NCBI GenBank assembly: GCA_934486455.1
Contig: CAKSPR010000059.1
Coordinates: 1 to 7,900 of the forward strand
Length of the DNA: 7,900 nucleotides
Origin: an uncultured Eubacteriales bacterium
GTDB lineage: Bacteria; Bacillota; Clostridia; Oscillospirales; Acutalibacteraceae
Reading direction: 5' to 3'
The notes under the pieces are model-generated. The model saw only the letters and a list, made by a program, of their open reading frames with translations, ran no database searches and was not told where the DNA came from. Both the position numbers and the translations under genes were made by a program. How positions within the stretch are numbered: position 1 is the stretch's first letter; each line of letters begins with the position of its first letter. Below, piece after piece: positions 1 to 6,005 of this stretch.

Positions 1-352
1 AAAAACAGCCGATTTCTGCAAATCGGAGGGACTTCCCTTTTTCCCCGGGATAGTAACCCCCTCCGAGCTTGAACGGGCGCTTTACCGCGGCTTCGATCAC
101 CTTAAATTCTTTCCTGCCGAGGCCGCCGGCGGAATAAAGATGATAAAGGCTCTCAGTGCCCCCTACAGCGGCGTAAAATTCATGCCCACAGGCGGCATAA
201 ATCTTGAAAATCTGCAAAATTACCTTGCTCTGCCCTCGGTTTTTGCCTGCGGCGGAAGCTTTATGATAAATAAAAAGGAAATCGCAAAGGGAAACTTTGA
301 AAGCATAACAGAGGCCGTAAAAAAAGCCGTCGGGCTTATAAACACCCTTTAA
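1..352 (+). CDS. eda: KDPG/KHG aldolase, C-terminal part (5' end outside window)
   Basis: This is the C-terminal part (about 116 codons) of 2-dehydro-3-deoxy-phosphogluconate aldolase, which splits KDPG into pyruvate and glyceraldehyde-3-phosphate in the cytoplasm. The frame is open from the first base (codons begin at base 2), so the start lies upstream of the window. The reading shows PFFPGIVTPSEL, then LKFFPAE, whose lysine (codon 104-106) is the Schiff-base residue of class I KDPG aldolases. It continues with the phosphate-binding FMPTGGI and the closing ACGGSFM strand typical of the (beta/alpha)8 fold. It ends at TAA 350-352. kdgK follows 111 nt downstream on the same strand and supplies its substrate, which supports a hexuronate or KDG utilisation operon. 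The missing N-terminus means fusions or the true start cannot be judged. Confidence 0.93.
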   Translation, partial: KTADFCKSEGLPFFPGIVTPSELERALYRGFDHLKFFPAEAAGGIKMIKALSAPYSGVKFMPTGGINLENLQNYLALPSVFACGGSFMINKKEIAKGNFESITEAVKKAVGLINTL

Positions 353-395
353 ACAGTGTATCGCACGGTACCGATCATAATATTTTAACACTGTT
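352..395. repeat. Inverted repeat between eda and kdgK
   Basis: A perfect 8-bp inverted repeat has arms AACAGTGT (352-359) and ACACTGTT (388-395). A shorter inner pair, ATCG (360-363) and CGAT (371-374), lies between them. It begins within the eda stop codon and has no T-run after it, so it is not a normal intrinsic terminator. It could be an intercistronic mRNA hairpin that tunes stability, or a binding site for a sugar-acid regulator. Only the symmetry is seen; the role is inferred. Confidence 0.35.
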
Positions 396-463
396 AGGGC
401 TGTTGCAATATGTTGCGCCCGATGTTCATTCCACGCTTAACGCCCTTAAAAAGGAGAAGAAAA

Positions 464-1459
464 ATGAAAAAAACCGTAACCTTCGGAGAAATAATGTTAA
501 GACTTTCCCCCGAGGGGAGAAAAAGATTTGTTCAGGCCGACCGTTTTGACGCCGTATACGGCGGAAGTGAGGCCAATGTTGCCGTAACCCTCGCCAACAT
601 GGGAACTGACGCCGATTTTCTCACCGTCCTTCCCGACAACTCCCTCGGCGACGCCGCCGAAAACTTTGTTCGCTCCTTCGGCGTTAACACAAAGGGCATT
701 ATCAGAAAAGAGGGGCGGCTCGGAATATATTTTCTCGAAAAGGGCGCTTCACAGCGTTCCTCGAGGGTGATATACGATCGGGAGGGCTCGGTCTTTTCCC
801 GCCTTGAAAAAGGTGAAATGGATTTTAAAAAAGCCTTTGAAGACGCCGATTGGTTCCACTTTTCGGGCATAACTCCCGCCCTTTCAAAACAGGCCGCCCT
901 TATAACCAAAGATGCCGTTTGCACCGCAAAGGAAATGGGACTTACGGTGAGCTGCGATCTTAACTACCGCGCCGCCCTCTGGTCGACCGAGCAGGCCGCC
1001 GAGGTGCTCCGCCCCTTAATTTCCATGACCGATGTTCTTATTGCCAACGAAAACCACCTTAAAATGCTTTTCGGCATCGGTGAGGGGAAAAATCTCACCT
1101 GCGCCCAGGCGGCAAAATCCGCCGCCGAGGTGTTTAAGCTGAGGCAATCGGTAATGACCGTTCGGCGCACCCTTTCGGCCGACGACAACGGCTTTTCGGC
1201 CATTCTTTTTGAAAACGGCAACATATACCGCTCCAAAAAATATCAGATGCACATTGTCGACAGGGTCGGCGGCGGAGACAGCTTTGCCGCAGGACTTATC
1301 TACGCCGACAAAACGGGCTTTTCGGCGCAGGACACGGTGGAATTTGCCGCGGCCGCAGGCTGTCTTAAACATTCCATAGAGGGCGACGCAGGCATTTTCT
1401 CGGCAAAGGAGGTTTGCCTGCTTTCCGGCGGTCTTTCCGACGGGCGGGTGCAAAGATAA
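464..1459 (+). CDS. kdgK: 2-keto-3-deoxygluconate kinase (PfkB family)
   Basis: This 331-residue cytoplasmic sugar kinase of the PfkB/ribokinase family most likely phosphorylates 2-keto-3-deoxygluconate with ATP to give KDPG, the substrate of the aldolase encoded just upstream. ATG 464 was chosen because AAGGAG (451-456) lies 7 nt before it. In-frame upstream ATGs (410, 422) would add a basic, non-family N-terminus and lack such a site. Residues 33-41 give the substrate-binding GGSEANVAV. The IYFLEKG and VIYDREGS stretches are typical of KDG kinases. CDLNYRAALW and LIANENHL form the middle of the fold. VDRVGGGDSFAAG holds the PfkB signature 2, with the expected catalytic base D272 and the GGGD anion hole. 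Length is normal for the family. The pairing with eda makes KDG the likely substrate, although other 2-keto sugar acids cannot be excluded. Confidence 0.93.
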   Translation: MKKTVTFGEIMLRLSPEGRKRFVQADRFDAVYGGSEANVAVTLANMGTDADFLTVLPDNSLGDAAENFVRSFGVNTKGIIRKEGRLGIYFLEKGASQRSSRVIYDREGSVFSRLEKGEMDFKKAFEDADWFHFSGITPALSKQAALITKDAVCTAKEMGLTVSCDLNYRAALWSTEQAAEVLRPLISMTDVLIANENHLKMLFGIGEGKNLTCAQAAKSAAEVFKLRQSVMTVRRTLSADDNGFSAILFENGNIYRSKKYQMHIVDRVGGGDSFAAGLIYADKTGFSAQDTVEFAAAAGCLKHSIEGDAGIFSAKEVCLLSGGLSDGRVQR

Positions 1460-1481
1460 CATTTTTAAAAGACAAAAAACG

Positions 1482-1522
1482 ACACGAAGCTTTGCCGTCA
1501 TCGGCTTAGCTCCGTGTTTTTT
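1482..1522. terminator. Bidirectional intrinsic terminator between convergent units
   Basis: The outer arms ACACGAAGCT (1482-1491) and AGCTCCGTGT (1508-1517) pair with a single mismatch. They enclose an inner GCCG-TCAT-CGGC stem-loop (1494-1505) across a small TT/TT internal loop. A T-run (1517-1522) follows on the plus strand. An A-run (1474-1479) on the other side becomes a T-run on the minus strand, a few bases past the stem. It lies 22 nt after the kdgK stop and just beyond the stop of the minus-strand repair gene at 1527, so it can serve both operons. Confidence 0.75.
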
Positions 1523-1526
1523 CAAT

Positions 1527-2228
1527 TTATTTGGTTTTTATCCTCAGCGTTCTTAAATGATCCTTTTGCTCTTCGGTTATGCGATAGCTTTCTATGGCCT
1601 TTTGAATGGCTTTATTATGTTCAAAAAGATCAAGCCTTTTTTGCTCGATAAAAGGGATAACGGCGTCCCACTGCTTTGCAAGAGCGGTGGAAAAATACCA
1701 TGCGATCATCATATTTACATAATATTCATCCGAGCGTATTTTTGCCACAAGCCTCGGGTATTTTAAATCAAAGCCGTCGTCGAGATAATATTTCATAAGT
1801 ATCTCTATGCCGAATCGGCAGGTGTAGGTTTTCTCATTCTCCGCCCATTCCCCGGCCTTTATGTCAAGTCCCTCCGGCCGTTTTTTAAAGACCCTCGGGG
1901 AAATGAGATCGCAGGTCGCCCAATTATCCACAAACGGCAAAAATCCGTCAAGCTCATAAATCACACGCCCGTAATCGGGGAAAAGCCCGATAAGCATGCC
2001 GTGCAGGTCGTTTTCTTCACAGTATTCGTGAGGAAGAGTCTTTAAAAATTCGTCGGTCATGTCCGTGTTTTGCTTAAAAAGCTCCTTGGCAAGGCTCCTC
2101 ACGGCAGGCTTTCGCACGCCGATTATTTTTTGCTTGTCGACCGTTGGGCAAAGGGAGGCGTGAAAATCCCGATACTTTTCGTCCCGAAGCTCAAAAAGCC
2201 GATTTCTTATATAAATTTCGCTGTTCAT
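1527..2228 (-). CDS. DNA alkylation repair protein, AlkD-like HEAT-repeat family
   Basis: This 233-residue all-helical protein resembles the DNA alkylation repair enzyme family (AlkD/AlkC-type HEAT-like repeats). AlkD itself removes N3- and N7-alkylated purines. Recognisable stretches are IGVRKPAVRSLAKEL (36-50), the VDNWATCD core (100-107) and CRFGIEILMKYYL (137-149), followed by YYVNMMIAWYFSTALAKQ. By position, W103, D107 and R138 appear to correspond to the Trp, Asp and Arg of the AlkD catalytic groove. That mapping is by eye and needs alignment. ATG 2228 is preceded by AAAGGAGC with a 7-nt gap. The gene lies 43 nt downstream of the YolD-like gene on the same strand and probably shares its transcript, ending at the terminator near 1500. 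Family assignment is confident. Glycosylase activity is inferred, because many distant members have not been tested. Confidence 0.88.
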   Translation of the reverse strand: MNSEIYIRNRLFELRDEKYRDFHASLCPTVDKQKIIGVRKPAVRSLAKELFKQNTDMTDEFLKTLPHEYCEENDLHGMLIGLFPDYGRVIYELDGFLPFVDNWATCDLISPRVFKKRPEGLDIKAGEWAENEKTYTCRFGIEILMKYYLDDGFDLKYPRLVAKIRSDEYYVNMMIAWYFSTALAKQWDAVIPFIEQKRLDLFEHNKAIQKAIESYRITEEQKDHLRTLRIKTK

Positions 2229-2271
2229 TTTTTCGCTCCTTTTGCACCCGCACTGCGGTATTTTTTTCTTT

Positions 2272-2661
2272 TCACCTTTTTTCTATATCCTTTATGTCGG
2301 AAAAGCTTATGCTCATCTCATCGTCAAAAGCCTTTTCGAAAGAAGGCTCGCCGACGGCACCCTCGCCTGCGGCGGACGCTTCAAGCAAAAGACTTTTTCC
2401 CTTTTTGTCGACGCCTTTAAGCACCCCCGCCGTTTTCACATAGCGATTTTTGAAATAATGGGTGACAACGATTTCGTTTCCCTCGTTCATTTCCCGCAGC
2501 ATAAAATCCAGCTCGGCATTTTTATCGTCCGAAAGAATCGCCCTTTTTTCAAATATCTCTTCCTTTTTTCTAAGCTCTTTCTCAAAGCCCTTTATGGCGG
2601 CAAAGGCGCCGAACTGCTTTGCCCGCTCGGATATTTCCATTTTTCTTTTAGGCTTATTCAC
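2272..2661 (-). CDS. YolD-like family protein
   Basis: This 129-residue protein belongs to the YolD-like family, small Firmicute proteins usually encoded next to Y-family polymerases (such as YqjX beside YqjW, and YolD near UvrX in Bacillus subtilis). The family hallmark RAKQFGAFAAIKGFEKEL is at residues 13-30. It is followed by a charged helix and a beta-rich core (NEIVVTHYFKNRYVKTAGVLKGVDKKGKSL is read as strands by eye). The start chosen is GTG 2661, with AGGAGGG at 2672-2678 (10-nt gap). An in-frame ATG at 2640 (residue 8) is an alternative but has no comparable site. The GTG start overlaps the polymerase stop by 8 nt, which suggests translational coupling. The biochemical role of the family is not settled; an accessory or regulatory role for the polymerase is inferred from the conserved pairing. 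Confidence 0.88.
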   Translation of the reverse strand: MNKPKRKMEISERAKQFGAFAAIKGFEKELRKKEEIFEKRAILSDDKNAELDFMLREMNEGNEIVVTHYFKNRYVKTAGVLKGVDKKGKSLLLEASAAGEGAVGEPSFEKAFDDEMSISFSDIKDIEKR

Positions 2662-3922
2662 CGCTTTTGTGCCCTCCTATCTGAGAATTCCGTTCTACGG
2701 TAGTTCCGCCGGACTCATAATTCATTCCCTTTAATATGGAATTTTTGCCGAAACGCTTTTTAATGTTCACCACGGCTCTTTGCACCTTGTTGTTTCTGAG
2801 AAGCTTGTCCGACACCTCGCAAAAAAGGTCGGTCTGATAAAATCCGTCGTCGGCAATAAGGTTGTTAAAAACCACGGTGATGCGCCTTATGGGCTTTTGC
2901 TTATCGACAATCCGCTCGTAAAGCTCGGCCGCCGCAGGGACGATGACGCTGTCGGCGCTGGTTTCAAAGGGAAACTTTTTTGTGCCGTGGGCGGCGGGGG
3001 CTTTAAGGGCGTTTGAATACCCCACCGTAAGGGTTATCGAGCCGGTTAAAGCATTTCTTTCGACCAATTCAAGGCACAGCAGGTCGGTCATTTCCCTGAC
3101 GATAAGCTTACCCTCGTAAAATTCATAGTCCCGCATAAGCACCTGCCCCGATGTAAGACAGCCTGTTTTGGGCTTGTATTTTTTTATGTCGGCAATGGTT
3201 ACCGGCTCTCTGCCGAAGGCGTGGTCGATAAGCAGCTCGGCGTCTATTCCGAAAAGCTTGTAAAGCATGTTTTCGTCGGCACGGGCAACCTGTCCCATGG
3301 TGTATATGCCCTTTGTCGCCAGCCGCTCGGCCGTTCCCCTTCCTATTCTCCAAAAGTCGGTTATGGGGGTGTGATCCCAAAGCTCGTCGCAAAATTTTTG
3401 TTCGTCCAGCCACCCGATAAAATCGGATGAATGCTTGGCGGTTATGTCAAGGGCGATTTTTGCAAGATAAAGATTTGTGCCTATTCCGCAGGCGGCTCTT
3501 ATTCCCGTCTTTTTAAACACCTCGTCCATAACCTTAACGGCAAGCTGTTTCGGGGACAGCTTATACTTTTTCATATACGGCGCAATGTTTATAAACACCT
3601 CGTCGATGGAATAAACATAAATATCGTCTTTTGAAAAAAAGCCGAGATAAATTTCATATATATCGGCCGAATAATCTATATACCTTTTCATTCTCGGGGC
3701 GGCGATTATATATTCCACTCCCTTCGGTATTTCGAAAATCCTGCACCGATTTTTTATGCCGAGCTTTTTCATGGCGGGGGTTATGGCAAGACAGATGGTC
3801 TTGTCCGACCGCTCGGGATCCGCCACCACAAGGTTGGTTGTCATGGGATCGAGCCCCCGCTCGACACATTCCACCGATGCGTAAAATGATTTAAGATCTA
3901 TACAAAGATATTTCCCGTCGAT
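2654..3922 (-). CDS. Y-family translesion DNA polymerase (UvrX/YqjW type), non-canonical start
   Basis: This is an error-prone lesion-bypass polymerase of the UmuC/DinB superfamily, Gram-positive UvrX/YqjW branch. From the position given, it is 422 residues, normal for the branch. Motif I is YLCIDLKSFYASVECVERG near the N-terminus, with the first metal-binding Asp (residue 9), and Tyr at the usual steric-gate position (residue 14). YSIDEVFINI carries the catalytic Asp-Glu pair (107-108). CGIGTNLYLAKIA and the FWRIGRGTAERL helix-hairpin-helix region follow, then a little-finger domain. The branch-typical tail (TTVERNSQIGGHKSGE) closes it. The frame stays open upstream to TTG 4009, but that start has no ribosome binding site, lies upstream of a good -10 box and adds about 29 atypical residues. 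AGGGAGGG (3930-3937) sits 7 nt before ATC 3922, where relatives begin, so 3922 is the best-fitting start even though ATC is rare. A base error for ATG is the alternative. Confidence 0.9.
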   Translation of the reverse strand: MDGKYLCIDLKSFYASVECVERGLDPMTTNLVVADPERSDKTICLAITPAMKKLGIKNRCRIFEIPKGVEYIIAAPRMKRYIDYSADIYEIYLGFFSKDDIYVYSIDEVFINIAPYMKKYKLSPKQLAVKVMDEVFKKTGIRAACGIGTNLYLAKIALDITAKHSSDFIGWLDEQKFCDELWDHTPITDFWRIGRGTAERLATKGIYTMGQVARADENMLYKLFGIDAELLIDHAFGREPVTIADIKKYKPKTGCLTSGQVLMRDYEFYEGKLIVREMTDLLCLELVERNALTGSITLTVGYSNALKAPAAHGTKKFPFETSADSVIVPAAAELYERIVDKQKPIRRITVVFNNLIADDGFYQTDLFCEVSDKLLRNNKVQRAVVNIKKRFGKNSILKGMNYESGGTTVERNSQIGGHKSGE

Positions 3923-3929
3923 AGGGCAT

Positions 3930-3958
3930 CCCTCCCTTATTTTTGCTTTTACATTATA
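3930..3958 (-). promoter_or_regulatory. -10 box and Shine-Dalgarno of the DNA-repair cassette
   Basis: Read on the minus strand, a perfect TATAAT lies at 3958-3953, and AGGGAGGG follows at 3937-3930, so the transcript would start near 3946 with a very short leader. No good -35 box is visible at 16-18 nt; the best hexamers match TTGACA poorly, which would suit an activated or repressed promoter. An 8-bp palindrome, ATGTACAT (3968-3975), lies in the spacer/-35 zone and could be an operator. It does not resemble the GAAC-N4-GTTC LexA box of Bacillus, and I saw no such box here. Confidence 0.55.
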
Positions 3959-4108
3959 GAAGATATTATGTACATTAAAGGGGATTTTAGCCTTCTTATA
4001 ATACCACAATCTTTTATTTTTTTCAATTTGTTCATACCGCAGGATATATCATAAATTCAATTTTTTTATACAAATTTTATATAATACCTTTCATTTCGGA
4101 CTGCTTTG

Positions 4109-4117
4109 TGTTATAAT
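4109..4117 (+). promoter_or_regulatory. Extended -10 promoter upstream of brnQ
   Basis: TGTTATAAT is a perfect extended -10 element (TGn followed by TATAAT at 4112-4117). The -35 region is weak, as is usual for extended -10 promoters. Transcription would begin near 4124, giving a leader of about 170 nt before brnQ. A second perfect TATAAT at 4080-4085 also lacks a good -35 and could be an alternative. Confidence 0.5.
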
Positions 4118-4123
4118 TTCGAA

Positions 4124-4292
4124 AAGCTTTTGGATTTTATCCGTTTAAACTGCCGCAGTGCACTGTTTGCAAAAAACCTTGTACCCCGTAAGGTACGGCT
4201 TTATTTATGTGTTGCCTTTTTACCGTAAAGGACACAGGAAAAAATCGGCCGGCCTCCCCTGCACCGCCGCAAAAACTTTGGAGGAATGAAGT
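4124..4292 (+). other. Long 5' leader of brnQ with several small hairpins
   Basis: This stretch has no gene. It holds a 10-bp palindrome CAGTGCACTG (about 4156-4165), a GTACC/GGTAC stem-loop with alternative pairing through CCGTA/TACGG (about 4181-4199), an 8-bp GGCCGGCC palindrome (about 4247-4254), and CCTCC at 4253-4257 that is complementary to the brnQ Shine-Dalgarno GGAGG at 4280-4284. I see no T-box consensus, no terminator T-run and no riboswitch class I recognise. A regulatory leader is possible, but the pairings are short. Confidence 0.3.
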
Positions 4293-5657
4293 ATGAATAC
4301 AAAGCTGAGTAAAAAAGACTATACCCTGATAGCATCAATGCTTTTCGGTATGTTCTTCGGCGCGGGCAACCTCATTTTCCCGCTCATTCTCGGAGCAAAG
4401 GCCGGTGCCTCTATGCCCAAGGCTCTTATCGGCATGCTCATAACCGCCGTCGGAATACCGCTTCTGGGCGTTATGTCCATGGGAATTTCCCGAAGCGAAG
4501 GCCTTCTGCACATGTCCGGCCGCGTTTCCAAGGGATTTTCCTATTTTTTCACATGTGCCCTTTATCTGCCCATCGGACCCTTCTTTGCCATTCCGAGATG
4601 CGGCGCCACCTCCTTTTCGGTGGGAATTCTTCCCCTTGCGGGAGATCACAAGGTGCTTGTGCAGGCGCTTTTCACCCTCGCCTTTTTCGGTGCGGTGCTG
4701 TTTTTCTCGCTGCGTCCGTCGAAAATCATGGACTCGGTCGGTAAATGGCTCAATCCCATCTTTCTTGTGCTTCTCGCCGTGCTTACCGTGACGGTGCTTG
4801 TTTCTCCCGTAAACGGAGTTGCCGAGGTGCCCTCAAACGGCGACTACGCCGAAAACGCTTTTTTTGCAGGATTTCTTCAGGGCTACGACACGCTGGACGC
4901 TCTCGCCTCCCTTGCCTTCGGCATAATCGTTATAAATGTTATCCGCGACCACAATGTCACCGAGCCTTCGAGAATAGCAAAAAGCACCGTGCGCTCGGGA
5001 GTTTTCAGCATGGCCTTTATGGCGATTATATACGGCGTTATCGCCCTTGTGGGAACCGAGTGTTATAGCCTTTATGCAGACAGGCTTTCCGATTCGGGCT
5101 TTAACGGCGGCGACGCTTTTTCGATAATCGCCGAGCACTATTTCGGTAAGGCAGGTCTTATCATTCTGGCGCTGACTGTTACCTTCTGCTGCCTCAAAAC
5201 CGCCGTAGGACTTGTAACCTCCTGTTCCGAAACCTTCATCGAAATGTTCCCGAAATCCATAAGCTACCGCGCCTATGCCATAATATTCACCGCCTTTTCC
5301 TTCCTTGTTTCAAACATCGGTCTTTCAAACATAATTTCCTTCTCGGCTCCGGTGCTTTATTTTCTTTATCCCCTGGCAATTGTGCTCATACTGCTTAACA
5401 TCTTCGGGAAATTCTTTTCAAACAGACAGTGCGTTTTTGTCTGGACAATCGGATTTACCGGCATTGCGGCAATATGCGACCTTATAAGAGTAAGCGGAAT
5501 CGCGGCTTTTAACCCCGCAATCGAAGCAATAGGCAGGGTGCTTCCCTTCTACACCATTGGTATGGGCTGGGTTGCCCCCGCCGCCGTCGGCCTTGTTATC
5601 GGCCTTGTTCAGATGCTGCTCACAAGGCCTAAAAGCTGCGCCGCAAAAACAGCTTGA
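4293..5657 (+). CDS. brnQ: Branched-chain amino acid:cation symporter
   Basis: This 454-residue inner-membrane transporter of the LIVCS (BrnQ) family imports leucine, isoleucine and valine using a sodium or proton gradient. Around twelve hydrophobic segments span the length. Family hallmarks are FGAGNLIFP (22-30), AIPRCGATSF (99-108), GYDTLDALASLAFG (197-210), and NIGLSNIISFSAPVLYFLYP (341-360). ATG 4293 has GGAGG at 4280-4284 with an 8-nt gap. An ATG at 4286 is too close to that site and out of frame. Length is normal and no key region is missing. It appears to be a single-gene unit with its own extended -10 promoter and a terminator just downstream; no BCAA biosynthesis gene is next to it. 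Substrate preference among the three amino acids cannot be read from the sequence. Confidence 0.95.
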   Translation: MNTKLSKKDYTLIASMLFGMFFGAGNLIFPLILGAKAGASMPKALIGMLITAVGIPLLGVMSMGISRSEGLLHMSGRVSKGFSYFFTCALYLPIGPFFAIPRCGATSFSVGILPLAGDHKVLVQALFTLAFFGAVLFFSLRPSKIMDSVGKWLNPIFLVLLAVLTVTVLVSPVNGVAEVPSNGDYAENAFFAGFLQGYDTLDALASLAFGIIVINVIRDHNVTEPSRIAKSTVRSGVFSMAFMAIIYGVIALVGTECYSLYADRLSDSGFNGGDAFSIIAEHYFGKAGLIILALTVTFCCLKTAVGLVTSCSETFIEMFPKSISYRAYAIIFTAFSFLVSNIGLSNIISFSAPVLYFLYPLAIVLILLNIFGKFFSNRQCVFVWTIGFTGIAAICDLIRVSGIAAFNPAIEAIGRVLPFYTIGMGWVAPAAVGLVIGLVQMLLTRPKSCAAKTA

Positions 5658-5708
5658 CGCCCGAAATTTCAAAAACGGCAATTCGGCCGAAGCAATAAAC
5701 CGATGAAT

Positions 5709-5750
5709 AAACCCTCCCGTGCAGAATGTGCGGGAGGGTTTTGCTTTTTC
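5709..5750 (+). terminator. Intrinsic terminator of brnQ
   Basis: AAACCCTCCCG (5709-5719) pairs perfectly with CGGGAGGGTTT (5731-5741) around an 11-nt loop. It is followed by a T-rich tail, TTTTGCTTTTT. It sits about 50 nt after the brnQ stop and isolates brnQ from the strong promoter further right. Confidence 0.92.
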
Positions 5751-5888
5751 GGTGCTTAAATTAAAATATTTCGGCAAAAAGAAAGCCGCGGCAGTCAAAA
5801 ATTTGTTTCTCAACATGTAAGATTCTAAATAAAATCAGCATTATGCACAACTAAAAGTAAAAGAGTTCAAAGATTTTTAAAAAACATG
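5751..5888. other. AT-rich non-coding gap, with an inverted-repeat arm
   Basis: No gene, RNA or mobile-element end is visible here. The one structured element is TCAACATGT (5810-5818), whose reverse complement ACATGTTGA recurs at 5884-5892 and overlaps the -35 box of the next promoter. This could be an operator pair or chance in AT-rich DNA. Confidence 0.4.
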
Positions 5889-5917
5889 TTGACAAAATCA
5901 ATTTTATAAGATATAAT
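5889..5917 (+). promoter_or_regulatory. Perfect-consensus SigA promoter of the large surface protein gene
   Basis: TTGACA (5889-5894) and TATAAT (5912-5917) are both perfect and separated by exactly 17 nt, in an AT-rich setting. Transcription would start near 5924-5925, about 78 nt before the chosen TTG start of the downstream gene. A 9-bp inverted repeat arm (5884-5892) overlaps the -35 box. Confidence 0.88.
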
Positions 5918-5990
5918 TGGTAAAAGATTATAAGTATAGTTTTAATTTTGTAAGAATAAATAAAATTATATGGGTCTTTTGGCTCTGTAT

Positions 5991-6005
5991 GGGGGTATTT
6001 ATTTG
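5991..6005 (+). promoter_or_regulatory. Start-deciding ribosome binding site and TTG start
   Basis: GGGGGT (5991-5996) can pair with the anti-Shine-Dalgarno with one G-U wobble and lies 7 nt before TTG 6003. The in-frame ATG at 5970 has only A/T-rich sequence before it. Starting at 6003 gives the classic MLSKKKQQLKR signal-peptide head, whereas 5970 would add eleven atypical residues. Confidence 0.55.

Noticed and set aside
410..463. Upstream ATG extension of kdgK
   Set aside because: The extra 18 residues are basic and not family-like, and the AAGGAG site is correctly spaced only for ATG 464.
532..924. Minus-strand open frame antisense to the kdgK N-terminal half
   Set aside because: Arg/Ser-rich composition typical of antisense shadow translation; no motif.
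1016..1525. Minus-strand open frame of 169 codons antisense to kdgK
   Set aside because: It lies opposite a well-supported kinase, has no family resemblance or ribosome binding site, and begins inside the terminator region. It is a shadow frame.
2248..2258. CCGCACTGCGG mini-hairpin between the YolD-like and AlkD-like genes as a terminator
   Set aside because: The stem is only 4-5 bp. The T-run follows it on the plus strand, where no gene ends; in the operon direction it is followed by A-rich sequence.
2242..2703. Plus-strand open frame opposite the YolD-like gene
   Set aside because: The minus strand holds a recognisable YolD-like protein with a ribosome binding site; the plus-strand frame is Phe-rich with no family signal.
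3891..3929. Twelve-codon leader peptide starting at ATG 3929 before the polymerase
   Set aside because: The ATG directly abuts the AGGGAGGG site with no spacing, so initiation there is unlikely, and it is out of frame with the polymerase.
4180..4292. T-box or known riboswitch in the brnQ leader
   Set aside because: No T-box AGGGUGG-type motif, terminator/antiterminator pair or recognisable riboswitch core was found.
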